From Hyphomicrobiales bacterium (GTDB lineage Bacteria; Pseudomonadota; Alphaproteobacteria; Rhizobiales; Kaistiaceae): 15,184 nucleotides of DNA. The stretch spans positions 1 through 15,184 of the forward strand of contig JAFKJZ010000155.1 of NCBI GenBank assembly GCA_017305815.1, given 5' to 3'. Both the position numbers and the translations under genes were made by a program. Positions 7,270 to 13,763 of the stretch are shown here, in pieces; the first letter of the stretch is position 1; the number at the start of each line of letters is the position of its first letter. The notes beneath the pieces were generated by a model, which was not told where the DNA came from, made no database searches, and saw only the letters and a list, made by a program, of their open reading frames with translations.

Positions 7270-7600
7270 TCTGTTCGGCGCAATTGCAAACTGGCTGCAC
7301 CACGTCTTCGTGGAGCAGTTCGACGTCTGGATCCTGCTCGGTTTCGTCGCGCAGGCGCTGTTCACCATGCGCTTCGTTGTGCAGTGGATCGCCAGCGAGC
7401 GGGCGAAGAAGAGCGTGGTGCCCGCCGCCTTCTGGACCTTTTCGATCCTCGGCGGCGCGCTTCTTCTGATCTATGCCATCTACCGCAAGGATCCGGTGTT
7501 CATCGCCGGTCAGGCAGCAGGCCTCTTCATCTATTTCCGCAACGTCTGGTTCATCCTGCACGAGCGGAAGCTGACGCGCGAGAGCGGCGCCGTCAGCTGA
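7259..7600 (+). CDS. LAB_N (lipid A biosynthesis N-terminal) domain membrane protein
   Basis: A 113-residue protein consisting of a single LAB_N domain (Pfam name recalled, lipid-A-biosynthesis N-terminal). Three helices are seen at about 22-44, 54-75 and 79-100. The characteristic FTMRFVVQWIASERAKKS (35-52) is followed by VPAAFWTFSILGG (54-66) and RNVWFILHERK (94-104). In other bacteria this domain stands alone or is fused to lipid A or glycosyltransferase proteins; its biochemical role is not established to my knowledge. As the last gene of the cassette, next to GT2 and GT39 enzymes, it may help move or organise the lipid-linked sugar, a guess from context and from its small multidrug-resistance-like size and topology. 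AGAGGTG seven bases before the ATG is one of the best ribosome sites in the window, and the start overlaps the GT2 stop by 11 bp. Its TGA lies within a palindrome shared with the metC stop. Confidence 0.87.
   Translation: MAGNLFGAIANWLHHVFVEQFDVWILLGFVAQALFTMRFVVQWIASERAKKSVVPAAFWTFSILGGALLLIYAIYRKDPVFIAGQAAGLFIYFRNVWFILHERKLTRESGAVS
7593..7600. other. Palindrome TCAGCTGA carrying both convergent stop codons
   Basis: The 8-bp palindrome reads AGC TGA in both directions. The LAB_N gene ends on it on the plus strand and metC ends on it on the minus strand, each with a final serine codon AGC. The two coding regions therefore overlap by eight bases with no intergenic space and no room for a separate terminator between them. 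Confidence 0.9.
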
Positions 7601-8771
7601 GATTGCTGACGCGCGCGAAGCTCGCTTCCAGATCGGCGATCAGGTCGGACGTGTCTTCCAGTCCGATCTGAAGCCGGATGATGCGGTCCTCGACCGTCCA
7701 TGGCACGGCCGTGCGCGTCGGGCGTCCGATGATTGCCAGGCTCTCATAGCCACCCCACGAATAGCCAAGCCCGAACAGCCGCAGGCCGTCCAGGAACGCC
7801 TTGACCTTGTCGAGGCTCCAGTCGTTCGTGACGATACCGAACAGCCCGCTCGATCCCGTCATATCGCGCTTCCAGACCGCGTGGCCGGGATCGGTCGGCA
7901 GGCCAGGATGCAGGACGCGGGCGACCTCGGTGCGGCCCTGCAGCCAACGGGCCACGGTCAGCGCCGATTCCATCTGCCGGTCGAGACGGACGCCCATGGT
8001 GCGGATGCCGCGCAGCGTCAGGTAGATGTCGTCCGGGCCGACACAGAGCCCCATGTCGCCATGCGTGCTGCGGAGCATCTTGTAGGCGCGCGCATTGGCG
8101 GCGACGGTCCCGATCATCACGTCGGAATGGCCGCAGAGATATTTCGTGCCGGCCAGGATGGCGAGATCGGCGCCGTGCTCCAGCGGCTTGAAGAAATAGG
8201 GCGTCGCCCAGGTGTTGTCCGCCAGCACGAAGGCGTCGCGGGCATGGGCGACGGCGGCAATCGCCGGGATATCGGAGATCTCGAAGGTGAGCGAACCCGG
8301 GCTCTCGAGATAGACGGCGCGGGTGTTGGACTTGAACAGTTCCGCGATGGCGGCGCCAATCCGCGGATCGAAGAAGGTGGTCTCGACGCCGAGCCGCTTC
8401 AGCATGTTGCTGGCGAAGTTCCGGGCCGGGTCATAGACGTTGTCGGCCATCAGCAGGTGATCGCCGGAGCGCAGCACAGTGAGCAGGGCGGTCGAAACGG
8501 CCGAAAGGCCGGATGGGCAGAGTACGGAACCCTCGGCTCCCTCCAGTTCTGTGATCGCCCCTTCCAGCGCCTCGATAGTCGGCGTGCCACGGCGGCCATA
8601 GGTGTAGCGCTGCTGGCCGCTCAGCAGATCGTCCGAATTCTCGAACAGCACTGTCGAGGCATGCACGACCGGCGGATTGACGAACGGACCGGTGATGCTG
8701 TGATCCCGCCCGCTGCGCACGAGGCGCGTCAGCGGCTTTTCGATCGACTGGTCATGGTCATTGCGGGACAT
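7593..8771 (-). CDS. metC: Cystathionine beta-lyase (PLP-dependent, MetC)
   Basis: A 392-residue enzyme of the Cys/Met metabolism PLP family, full length. RYTYGRRGTPT (56-65) has the Tyr/Arg that contact the neighbouring subunit's cofactor phosphate. Y113 in MADNVYDP is in place to stack on the PLP ring; D185 in VLADNTWAT is in place to pair with the pyridine nitrogen; K210 in LAGTKYLCGHSDVMIG is the Schiff-base lysine. It cleaves cystathionine to homocysteine, pyruvate and ammonia in methionine synthesis in the cytoplasm. The GHSDVMIGTV motif and SWGGYESL region fit beta-lyases better than cystathionine gamma-synthase or gamma-lyase, though family members can be bifunctional. The ATG at 8771 follows CGGAG by six bases. 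It is divergent from aapJ; I recall this arrangement from other rhizobia but cannot check it here. I looked for a SAM-II type riboswitch in its leader and did not find one. Confidence 0.93.
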   Translation of the reverse strand: MSRNDHDQSIEKPLTRLVRSGRDHSITGPFVNPPVVHASTVLFENSDDLLSGQQRYTYGRRGTPTIEALEGAITELEGAEGSVLCPSGLSAVSTALLTVLRSGDHLLMADNVYDPARNFASNMLKRLGVETTFFDPRIGAAIAELFKSNTRAVYLESPGSLTFEISDIPAIAAVAHARDAFVLADNTWATPYFFKPLEHGADLAILAGTKYLCGHSDVMIGTVAANARAYKMLRSTHGDMGLCVGPDDIYLTLRGIRTMGVRLDRQMESALTVARWLQGRTEVARVLHPGLPTDPGHAVWKRDMTGSSGLFGIVTNDWSLDKVKAFLDGLRLFGLGYSWGGYESLAIIGRPTRTAVPWTVEDRIIRLQIGLEDTSDLIADLEASFARVSNLS

Positions 8772-9101
8772 GCAGGACTCCGAAGAAATTAGCAGGCTGG
8801 GGGCCCGAACCGTGGTCCCGCGCTCATGCCTTCTTCGAAAAACCTTGCTTCAACAATGGTCTGTCGGCACAAGCGCGCCCCCTTGACCCGCTTGGCATAA
8901 TGCCATGTGATGCAGGGGTCAATTCAGGTTCCGACACACGGGGTCTGGATCAAGTGACGGGCGGGTGTCGCCCGGCCTAGACGCATCGAAATGAATGCAG
9001 GACCCGGCCATGTCGATCGGCCGGAGCCAAGATCTCGCAAACGAGGCGATACTGCATCCAATCGAAATGATGGGCACTCCAGGGGAACAAAAGGCCGAAC
9101 G
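8772..9101. promoter_or_regulatory. Divergent metC-aapJ regulatory region
   Basis: This 330-bp non-coding stretch separates divergent genes. Besides the nested dyad at 8883-8922, the plus-strand leader of aapJ can form two hairpins: CGGGCG/CGCCCG (8958-8963 with 8969-8974, 5-nt loop) and CCGGCC/GGCCGG (9004-9009 with 9019-9024, 9-nt loop). A small CTCG/CGAG stem lies at 9034-9045. AAAAGG at 9089-9094 is the aapJ Shine-Dalgarno. I see no tRNA-like element or recognised riboswitch. Confidence 0.6.
8883..8922. promoter_or_regulatory. Nested dyad with two opposed sigma-70-like promoters (metC / aapJ)
   Basis: TTGACCC (8883-8889) and GGGTCAA (8916-8922) form an outer inverted repeat around the 13-bp palindrome TGGCATAATGCCA (8893-8905). 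On the plus strand TTGACC with 17-bp spacing to TGTGAT (8906-8911) would drive aapJ with a leader of about 180 nt. On the minus strand TTGACC with 17-bp spacing to TATGCC (8899-8894) would drive metC with a leader of about 115 nt. The -10 boxes are weak (4/6 and 3/6 by eye), so an activator or repressor acting at the palindrome is plausible. Promoter assignment is inference. Confidence 0.45.
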
Positions 9102-10124
9102 ATGAACAGAAAGATTGCTTCTATTCTGGTTGGCGCCGCGATGGCGCTGACGGGTGCGACGGCAGCCAAGGCGGGCACGCTCGAAGACGTGAAGGCCAAG
9201 GGCTTTCTTCAATGCGGCGCCAATGGCGGCAATTTGATCGGCTTCGGCGCGACAGACGAAAAAGGCGAGTGGAGCGGCATCGACGTCGACTTCTGCCGCG
9301 CGATGGCGGCCGCCATCTTCAACGATCCGAAGAAGGTGAAATTCACGCCGCTGAACGCCAAAGAGCGCTTCACCGCGCTTCAGTCGGGCGAAGTGGACGT
9401 TCTCTCCCGCAACACCACCTGGACAATGTCGCGCGACAGCTCGCTCGGCCTGCAGTTCGTCGGCGTCACCTATTATGACGGCCAGGGCTTCATGGTCCGC
9501 AAGTCGCTCGGCGTTTCCTCGGCGCTCGAGCTTTCGGGCGCCAAGGTCTGCACCCAGACCGGCACCACGACCGAGCTGAACCTCGCCGACTATTTCCGCT
9601 CGCACAACATGCCCTACGAGGTGGTGGCGTTCGAGAAGAACGAGGAAGTGCTGCAGGCCTATGAGGCCGGCCGCTGCGACGCCTATACGACCGACGCCTC
9701 CGGCCTCTATGCCGAACGCCTGAAGCTGACCAATCCGGACGAGCACATGATCCTGCCGGAGATCATCTCCAAGGAGCCCCTCGGGCCGGCCGTCCGCCAG
9801 GGCGACGACAAGTGGTTCACGCTGGCGAAGTGGACTCTGTTCGCGCTGCTGAACGCGGAAGAGCTCGGCCTGACCAAGGCCAACATCGACGAGAAGAAGA
9901 CCTCCGATAATCCGGAGATCAAGCGCTTCCTCGGCATCGAGGGCAATTTCGGCGAGCCGATCGGCCTGTCCAGCGACTGGGCCTACAACGTGATCAAGGG
10001 CGTCGGCAATTACGGCGAGATCTTCGACGCCAATATCGGCCCCTCGACGCCGCTCGGCATCGCGCGTGGCCTGAACAATCTCTGGTCGAAGGGCGGCATC
10101 CAGTACGCCCCGCCCATTCGCTAG
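9102..10124 (+). CDS. aapJ: General L-amino acid ABC transporter, periplasmic substrate-binding protein
   Basis: A 340-residue periplasmic binding protein. The Sec signal peptide is residues 1-24 (MNRK, hydrophobic core, cleavage after ATAAKA). The mature part begins GTLEDVKAKGFLQCGANG and continues with GFGATDEKGEWSGIDVDFCR, typical of the AapJ/BztA branch of family 3 amino-acid binding proteins. The paired cysteines (CGAN near residue 38 and DFC) are also typical of that branch. TTWTMSRDSSLGLQF and GTTTELNLADYF match the ligand-binding lobes. It delivers a broad range of L-amino acids to AapQM in the inner membrane. The ATG at 9102 is chosen because it gives a perfect signal peptide and has AAAAGG seven bases upstream, although the frame is open to 8991. 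It heads aapJQMP, and a structured 131-bp spacer separates it from aapQ, which would favour excess binding protein. Confidence 0.95.
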   Translation: MNRKIASILVGAAMALTGATAAKAGTLEDVKAKGFLQCGANGGNLIGFGATDEKGEWSGIDVDFCRAMAAAIFNDPKKVKFTPLNAKERFTALQSGEVDVLSRNTTWTMSRDSSLGLQFVGVTYYDGQGFMVRKSLGVSSALELSGAKVCTQTGTTTELNLADYFRSHNMPYEVVAFEKNEEVLQAYEAGRCDAYTTDASGLYAERLKLTNPDEHMILPEIISKEPLGPAVRQGDDKWFTLAKWTLFALLNAEELGLTKANIDEKKTSDNPEIKRFLGIEGNFGEPIGLSSDWAYNVIKGVGNYGEIFDANIGPSTPLGIARGLNNLWSKGGIQYAPPIR

Positions 10125-10137
10125 AATCGGCGCATCG

Positions 10138-10233
10138 ATCCGGGGCGGCGCTGTCGCCGTCCCGGATTCCGCTGCGGCCAACGGGCAGCAAGACCCGGGC
10201 CGCACCGTCGCAAGACGGCTGACCTCAAAGGTC
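10138..10233 (+). promoter_or_regulatory. Four consecutive hairpins between aapJ and aapQ
   Basis: Hairpin 1 pairs 10138-10150 with 10155-10167 (13 bp with one G-U, loop CTGT). Hairpin 2 pairs 10173-10179 with 10198-10204, plus CGGG/CCCG inside. Hairpin 3 pairs 10205-10209 with 10214-10218 and closes on a GCAA tetraloop of the GNRA class. Hairpin 4 pairs GACCT (10221-10225) with AGGTC (10229-10233). The aapQ Shine-Dalgarno GAGGGG (10242-10247) stays free. No U-tract follows hairpin 1. The expected roles are 3'-end protection of aapJ mRNA and partial termination, lowering permease expression relative to binding protein. Confidence 0.6.
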
Positions 10234-10255
10234 CGGTTGATGAGGGGATACAAGT

Positions 10256-11467
10256 TTGGCTGACAGAGGCGCGGCGTCCGCAGGGGGACGCATGGCTACC
10301 CTTCTGAACAATCCGACGATCCGAGGCTACGCGTTCCAGATTGTCTTCGTTCTCGTCCTCGGCTGGTTCGTCTGGGACATCATCGACAACACGGCTCGCA
10401 ATCTGCAGAAGGCCAACATCGCCGCGGGATACGGCTTCCTCGATAGAACGGCCGGCTTCGGCATCGTCCAGAAGCTTGCGGCCTACACGGAGGCTTCCTC
10501 CTACGGCCGGGCGCTCTTCATCGGCCTGCTGAACACCTTGCTCGTCGCCGGCCTCGGTATCGTCTTCGCGTCTATCCTCGGCTTCATCGTCGGCATCGCC
10601 AGGCTTTCCTCGAACTGGCTGCTTTCGCGTGTCGCGGCCGCCTATGTCGAGATCTTGCGCAACATTCCGCTGCTGCTGCAGCTCTTCTTCTGGTATTTCG
10701 CGGTTCTGCGCGCCGTGCCGGGCATGCGCGAGAAGTGGACGTTCCTCGGCTTCTTTCACCTCAACATCGGCGGCCTGCACGTTCCGAAGCTGGTTCTGAG
10801 CGACGGTGCCTGGATGGTGCTGGCGGCCGTGCCGATCGCGATCGCGATCTCTATCTTTGTCTCGAAATGGGGAAGCGAGCGGCAGGACCGCACCGGCATC
10901 CGCCCGCCGACCGGTCGGATCAATACGGCCATCATCATCGGCCTGCCGGTCATAGCCTTCTTCGTTGCCGGCCGACCGGCCTATTTCGACGTGCCGGTCT
11001 TCAACGAGACGGGGCCACTCCTGCGTCGGGGCTTCCAGTCCGATGCCGGCATGACCATCATTCCGGAATTCATCGGCCTGTTGCTGGCGCTGTCGCTCTA
11101 CACGGCGAGCTACATCGCCGAAGTGGTGCGGGCCGGCGTCCAGGCGGTGCCCCGCGGTCAGACGGAAGCGGCTTCGTCGCTCGGATTGCGCGGCGGCCAG
11201 GTCCTCCGGCTGGTGGTGCTGCCGCAGGCGATGCGGGTGATCATCCCGCCGCTCACCAACCAGTATCTCAACCTGACCAAGAACTCCTCGCTCGCCGTCG
11301 CGGTCGCCTATCCGGACCTCGTCTCGGTCGGCGGCACGGTGCTGAACCAGACGGGGCAGGCGGTCGAGGTCGTCAGCATCTGGATGCTGTTCTATCTCGG
11401 CCTCAGCGTGCTGACTTCCTTCGTCATGGGCTACTTTAACAAGCGCGCCGCGCTGATCGAGCGGTGA
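10256..11467 (+). CDS. aapQ: General L-amino acid ABC transporter permease AapQ
   Basis: A 403-residue inner-membrane permease of the His/Glu/Gln family. It has a first helix at about 25-42, the NTLLVAGLGIVFASILGFIVG region (about 93-113), VEILRNIPLLLQLFFW (131-146) and a long insertion between helices that marks the AapQ/BztB subgroup. The EAA coupling motif is AEVVRAGVQAVPRGQTEAASSLG (289-310 region) continuing to LPQAMRVIIPP, which contacts the ATPase. With AapM it forms the membrane channel fed by AapJ and powered by AapP. The start is probably TTG at 10256, with GAGGGG eight bases upstream; an ATG at 10292 (residue 13) also has AGGGG before it and would remove twelve residues that look unconserved. 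The next gene follows after 10 bp. Confidence 0.93.
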   Translation: MADRGAASAGGRMATLLNNPTIRGYAFQIVFVLVLGWFVWDIIDNTARNLQKANIAAGYGFLDRTAGFGIVQKLAAYTEASSYGRALFIGLLNTLLVAGLGIVFASILGFIVGIARLSSNWLLSRVAAAYVEILRNIPLLLQLFFWYFAVLRAVPGMREKWTFLGFFHLNIGGLHVPKLVLSDGAWMVLAAVPIAIAISIFVSKWGSERQDRTGIRPPTGRINTAIIIGLPVIAFFVAGRPAYFDVPVFNETGPLLRRGFQSDAGMTIIPEFIGLLLALSLYTASYIAEVVRAGVQAVPRGQTEAASSLGLRGGQVLRLVVLPQAMRVIIPPLTNQYLNLTKNSSLAVAVAYPDLVSVGGTVLNQTGQAVEVVSIWMLFYLGLSVLTSFVMGYFNKRAALIER

Positions 11468-11477
11468 GGGCTGCGCC

Positions 11478-12815
11478 ATGAACGCACCAAACAGCCAAGG
11501 CTATGTCAGCGCCACGATCCTGCAGCCGCAGGCGCCGCCGAGAAGCTCCGTCGGCGTCCTCGGATGGCTCCGGCAAAACCTGTTCTCCACCCCCCTGAAC
11601 AGCATCACGACGATCGTCCTGCTGGCATTCGTCGCCTGGGCGCTGACGCCCTTCATCCGCTTCACGCTGATCGACGCCACCTGGGAAGGCGCCGACCGGC
11701 AGGCCTGCGTGCAGTCGGCCGGCGCCTGCTGGGCCTATGTGAAGGCCTATCTGCCGCAATTCATCTATGGACGCTATCCGATCGACCAGCGCTGGCGCGT
11801 CGACCTCGTGTTCCTGATGCTGATCATCGGGCTGATCCCGATGCTGATCCCTCGCGTCTCCTACAAACGCCTGAACGCCCTCTATCTGCTCATCGTCTTT
11901 CCGGTCGCCGCCTTCATCCTGCTGACCGGTGGGCATGTCCGCTACCAGGGCGGCCTGTTTCTTGGCTCCGTCATGCCGCCTTCGCCGCTTCGCTTCGCGC
12001 TCGACTACGCAATCCTGTCGGCGCTGCTGCTGCTCGCCGTGCGGGTGTTTGCCTGGATGTCGGGCCAGCCGGTTCGCGGTTCGGGTCGTACCCTCGCCAT
12101 CGTGCTCGCCGGCATCGCGGTCGTGCTCGCCTTGTTCGGCTTCGATTTCGGGCTTGAACCAGTCGAGACGGCGAATTGGGGGGGATTGCTGGTCACTCTC
12201 GTCGTGGCCATCACCGGCATGGTCGCCTCGCTGCCACTCGGCATCCTGCTGGCGCTCGGACGGCGCTCGCATATGCCGGTCGTGAAACTCGCCTCGACGA
12301 TTTTCATCGAGGTCTGGCGCGGCGTGCCCCTGATCACCGTGCTTTTCATGGCCTCGGTGATGCTGCCGCTATTCCTGCCCGACGGTGTCACCTTCGACAA
12401 GTTGCTGCGGGCGCTGATCGGCGTGGCGCTGTTCCAGGCGGCCTATATGGCGGAAACCATCCGCGGCGGCCTGCAGGCGATCCCGCGCGGCCAGTATGAG
12501 GGCGCCATGGCGCTCGGCCTCGGATATTGGCAGATGATGCGCAAGATCGTCCTGCCGCAGGCTCTGCGCGTCGTGATACCAGGCATCGTCGGCGCCTTTA
12601 TCTCGCTGTTCAAGGATACGACGCTGGTGATCATCATCGGCCTCTATGACTTCCTCGGCCAGATCCAGGCCTCGGCCAACGACGCGAAATGGGCCTCGCC
12701 GGTGACGGGACTGACGGGATATATCTTCGCAGCCATGGTGTTTTGGGCATTCTGTTTCTCGATGTCGCGCTATGCTGCGTTTACAGAAAGACGGCTCGAC
12801 CGGGGTCGCAGATGA
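11478..12815 (+). CDS. aapM: General L-amino acid ABC transporter permease AapM
   Basis: A 445-residue inner-membrane permease, longer than simple amino-acid permeases because of an extended N-terminal half with several extra helices (about 42-63, 110-124, 132-150, 175-193, 205-221), as in AapM/BztC. The transporter core follows from about 235, with [15 protein letters not shown] (276-290) and the EAA motif [15 protein letters not shown] (325-339) continuing to [10 protein letters not shown]. Residues 60-100 contain an acidic/aromatic loop with two cysteines (ACVQSAGAC), probably periplasmic. It pairs with AapQ as a heterodimeric channel. The ATG at 11478 lies just after the aapQ stop, with GAGGG about eight bases upstream overlapping that stop region, which suggests coupled translation. 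Its end overlaps an ATGATG sequence, but the aapP start used lies 19 bp further on. Confidence 0.93.
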   Translation: MNAPNSQGYVSATILQPQAPPRSSVGVLGWLRQNLFSTPLNSITTIVLLAFVAWALTPFIRFTLIDATWEGADRQACVQSAGACWAYVKAYLPQFIYGRYPIDQRWRVDLVFLMLIIGLIPMLIPRVSYKRLNALYLLIVFPVAAFILLTGGHVRYQGGLFLGSVMPPSPLRFALDYAILSALLLLAVRVFAWMSGQPVRGSGRTLAIVLAGIAVVLALFGFDFGLEPVETANWGGLLVTLVVAITGMVASLPLGILLALGRRSHMPVVKLASTIFIEVWRGVPLITVLFMASVMLPLFLPDGVTFDKLLRALIGVALFQAAYMAETIRGGLQAIPRGQYEGAMALGLGYWQMMRKIVLPQALRVVIPGIVGAFISLFKDTTLVIIIGLYDFLGQIQASANDAKWASPVTGLTGYIFAAMVFWAFCFSMSRYAAFTERRLDRGRR

Positions 12816-12834
12816 TGTTCAAGGGGAAATTGTG

Positions 12835-13635
12835 ATGTCGGATCTTTCCGTCGCTACCGCCGACCTGCAGCCCGCTCCGCCCGAACTGGCTGTTTCCTCG
12901 ACCGACGTCGCGGTCGAGATGGTCGGCGTCAACAAGTGGTACGGCGAGTTCCACGTCCTGCGCGACATCAACCTCAAGGTCATGCGCGGCGAACGGATCG
13001 TCATTTGCGGGCCGTCCGGCTCGGGCAAGTCGACGTTGATCCGCTGCATCAACCGCCTCGAGGAACACCAGAAGGGCAAGATTGTCGTTGACGGCAAGGA
13101 ACTTACCAACGACCTCCGCAAGATCGACGAAGTCCGTCGCGAGGTCGGCATGGTGTTTCAGCACTTCAACCTGTTCCCGCACCTGACCATTCTGGAGAAT
13201 TGCACGCTCGCGCCGATCAACGTGCGCAAGATGCCGAAGCGCGAAGCCGAGGACATCGCGATGCACTATCTGAAGCGCGTCAAGATCCCGGAACAGGCCA
13301 ACAAATATCCTGGCCAGCTTTCCGGCGGCCAGCAGCAGCGCGTCGCCATCGCCCGCTCGCTCTGCATGAACCCGCGCGTCATGCTCTTCGACGAGCCGAC
13401 CTCGGCCCTCGATCCCGAAATGATCAAGGAAGTGCTGGACGTCATGGTCGGGCTGGCGCTCGAGGGCATGACGATGATCTGCGTAACGCACGAGATGGGC
13501 TTCGCCCGCCAGGTGGCGAACCGGGTCATCTTCATGGATGGCGGCCAGATCATCGAACAGAACGATCCCGTCAGCTTCTTCACCAATCCGCAGCATGAGC
13601 GGACCAAGCTCTTCCTGAGCCAGATCCTGCACTGA
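12835..13635 (+). CDS. aapP: General L-amino acid ABC transporter ATP-binding protein
   Basis: A 266-residue ABC ATPase with every motif in order: Walker [10 protein letters not shown] (59-67), Q-loop Q109 in [17 protein letters not shown], signature LSGGQQQR (162-169), Walker [13 protein letters not shown] (182-193) and switch histidine H219 in CVTHEMGFA. This is the GlnQ/HisP-type polar amino-acid family. It hydrolyses ATP on the cytoplasmic face to drive AapQM. The ATG at 12835 has AAGGGG eight bases upstream; the same frame is open from an ATG at 12772 within aapM, which would give 21 extra residues and a 44-bp overlap, but lacks a good ribosome site and family-like sequence. The first 25 residues are a variable Ala/Pro-rich extension. 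It is the last gene of the operon; a strong hairpin follows 25 bp after its stop. Confidence 0.96.
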   Translation: MSDLSVATADLQPAPPELAVSSTDVAVEMVGVNKWYGEFHVLRDINLKVMRGERIVICGPSGSGKSTLIRCINRLEEHQKGKIVVDGKELTNDLRKIDEVRREVGMVFQHFNLFPHLTILENCTLAPINVRKMPKREAEDIAMHYLKRVKIPEQANKYPGQLSGGQQQRVAIARSLCMNPRVMLFDEPTSALDPEMIKEVLDVMVGLALEGMTMICVTHEMGFARQVANRVIFMDGGQIIEQNDPVSFFTNPQHERTKLFLSQILH

Positions 13636-13660
13636 TGGATCCGTCCGTCTTGTCCTGAAA

Positions 13661-13697
13661 CGAAGGAGCCCGGCAGTAGACCTGCCGGGCTCCTTCG
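13661..13697. terminator. Strong 16-bp hairpin, likely bidirectional terminator (aap operon / ompA-like gene)
   Basis: CGAAGGAGCCCGGCAG (13661-13676) is the exact reverse complement of CTGCCGGGCTCCTTCG (13682-13697), leaving the loop TAGAC. It lies between the convergent aapP and OmpA-family genes. The tail is CTTG rather than a U-run, and AAA precedes the stem for the other strand. The very stable stem at an operon end supports a terminator, as often seen without long U-tracts in alphaproteobacteria. Confidence 0.8.
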
Positions 13698-13712
13698 CTT
13701 GTGGAGGGCTCC

Positions 13713-13737
13713 GGCGAACCGGTTCTTCCGGTTCGCC
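13713..13737. terminator. Second 10-bp hairpin at the convergent junction
   Basis: GGCGAACCGG (13713-13722) pairs exactly with CCGGTTCGCC (13728-13737) around the loop TTCTT. It lies 26 bp beyond the stop of the OmpA-family gene (minus strand) and so is the first structure its transcript meets. No U-tract follows on either strand, so it may be a 3'-end stabiliser or a backup terminator. Confidence 0.55.
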
Positions 13738-13763
13738 CTGCCAGGTCCCTATCTGAATCCGCC

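Noticed and set aside
7881..8792. Plus-strand 303-codon frame opposite metC
   Set aside because: The metC product has all catalytic residues and normal length; the opposite frame has no domain or plausible start.
8772..8890. SAM-II or similar methionine riboswitch in the metC leader
   Set aside because: SAM-II elements are known upstream of alphaproteobacterial met genes, but the conserved pseudoknot words I remember (a GATTT-type loop and GCTAAA) are not there; a covariance-model scan would be decisive.
8893..8913. Sigma-54 promoter starting at TGGCAT before aapJ
   Set aside because: The -24 GG is present but the GC expected at -12 with correct spacing is not; the element is better described as a palindrome.
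8919..11479. Long minus-strand frames (444 and 452 codons) opposite aapJ and aapQ
   Set aside because: Their products lack recognisable motifs and are charged, low-complexity strings typical of antisense shadows; aapJ and aapQ are unmistakable on the plus strand.
12781..13632. Minus-strand 283-codon frame opposite aapP
   Set aside because: aapP shows every ABC ATPase motif; the opposite frame shows none.
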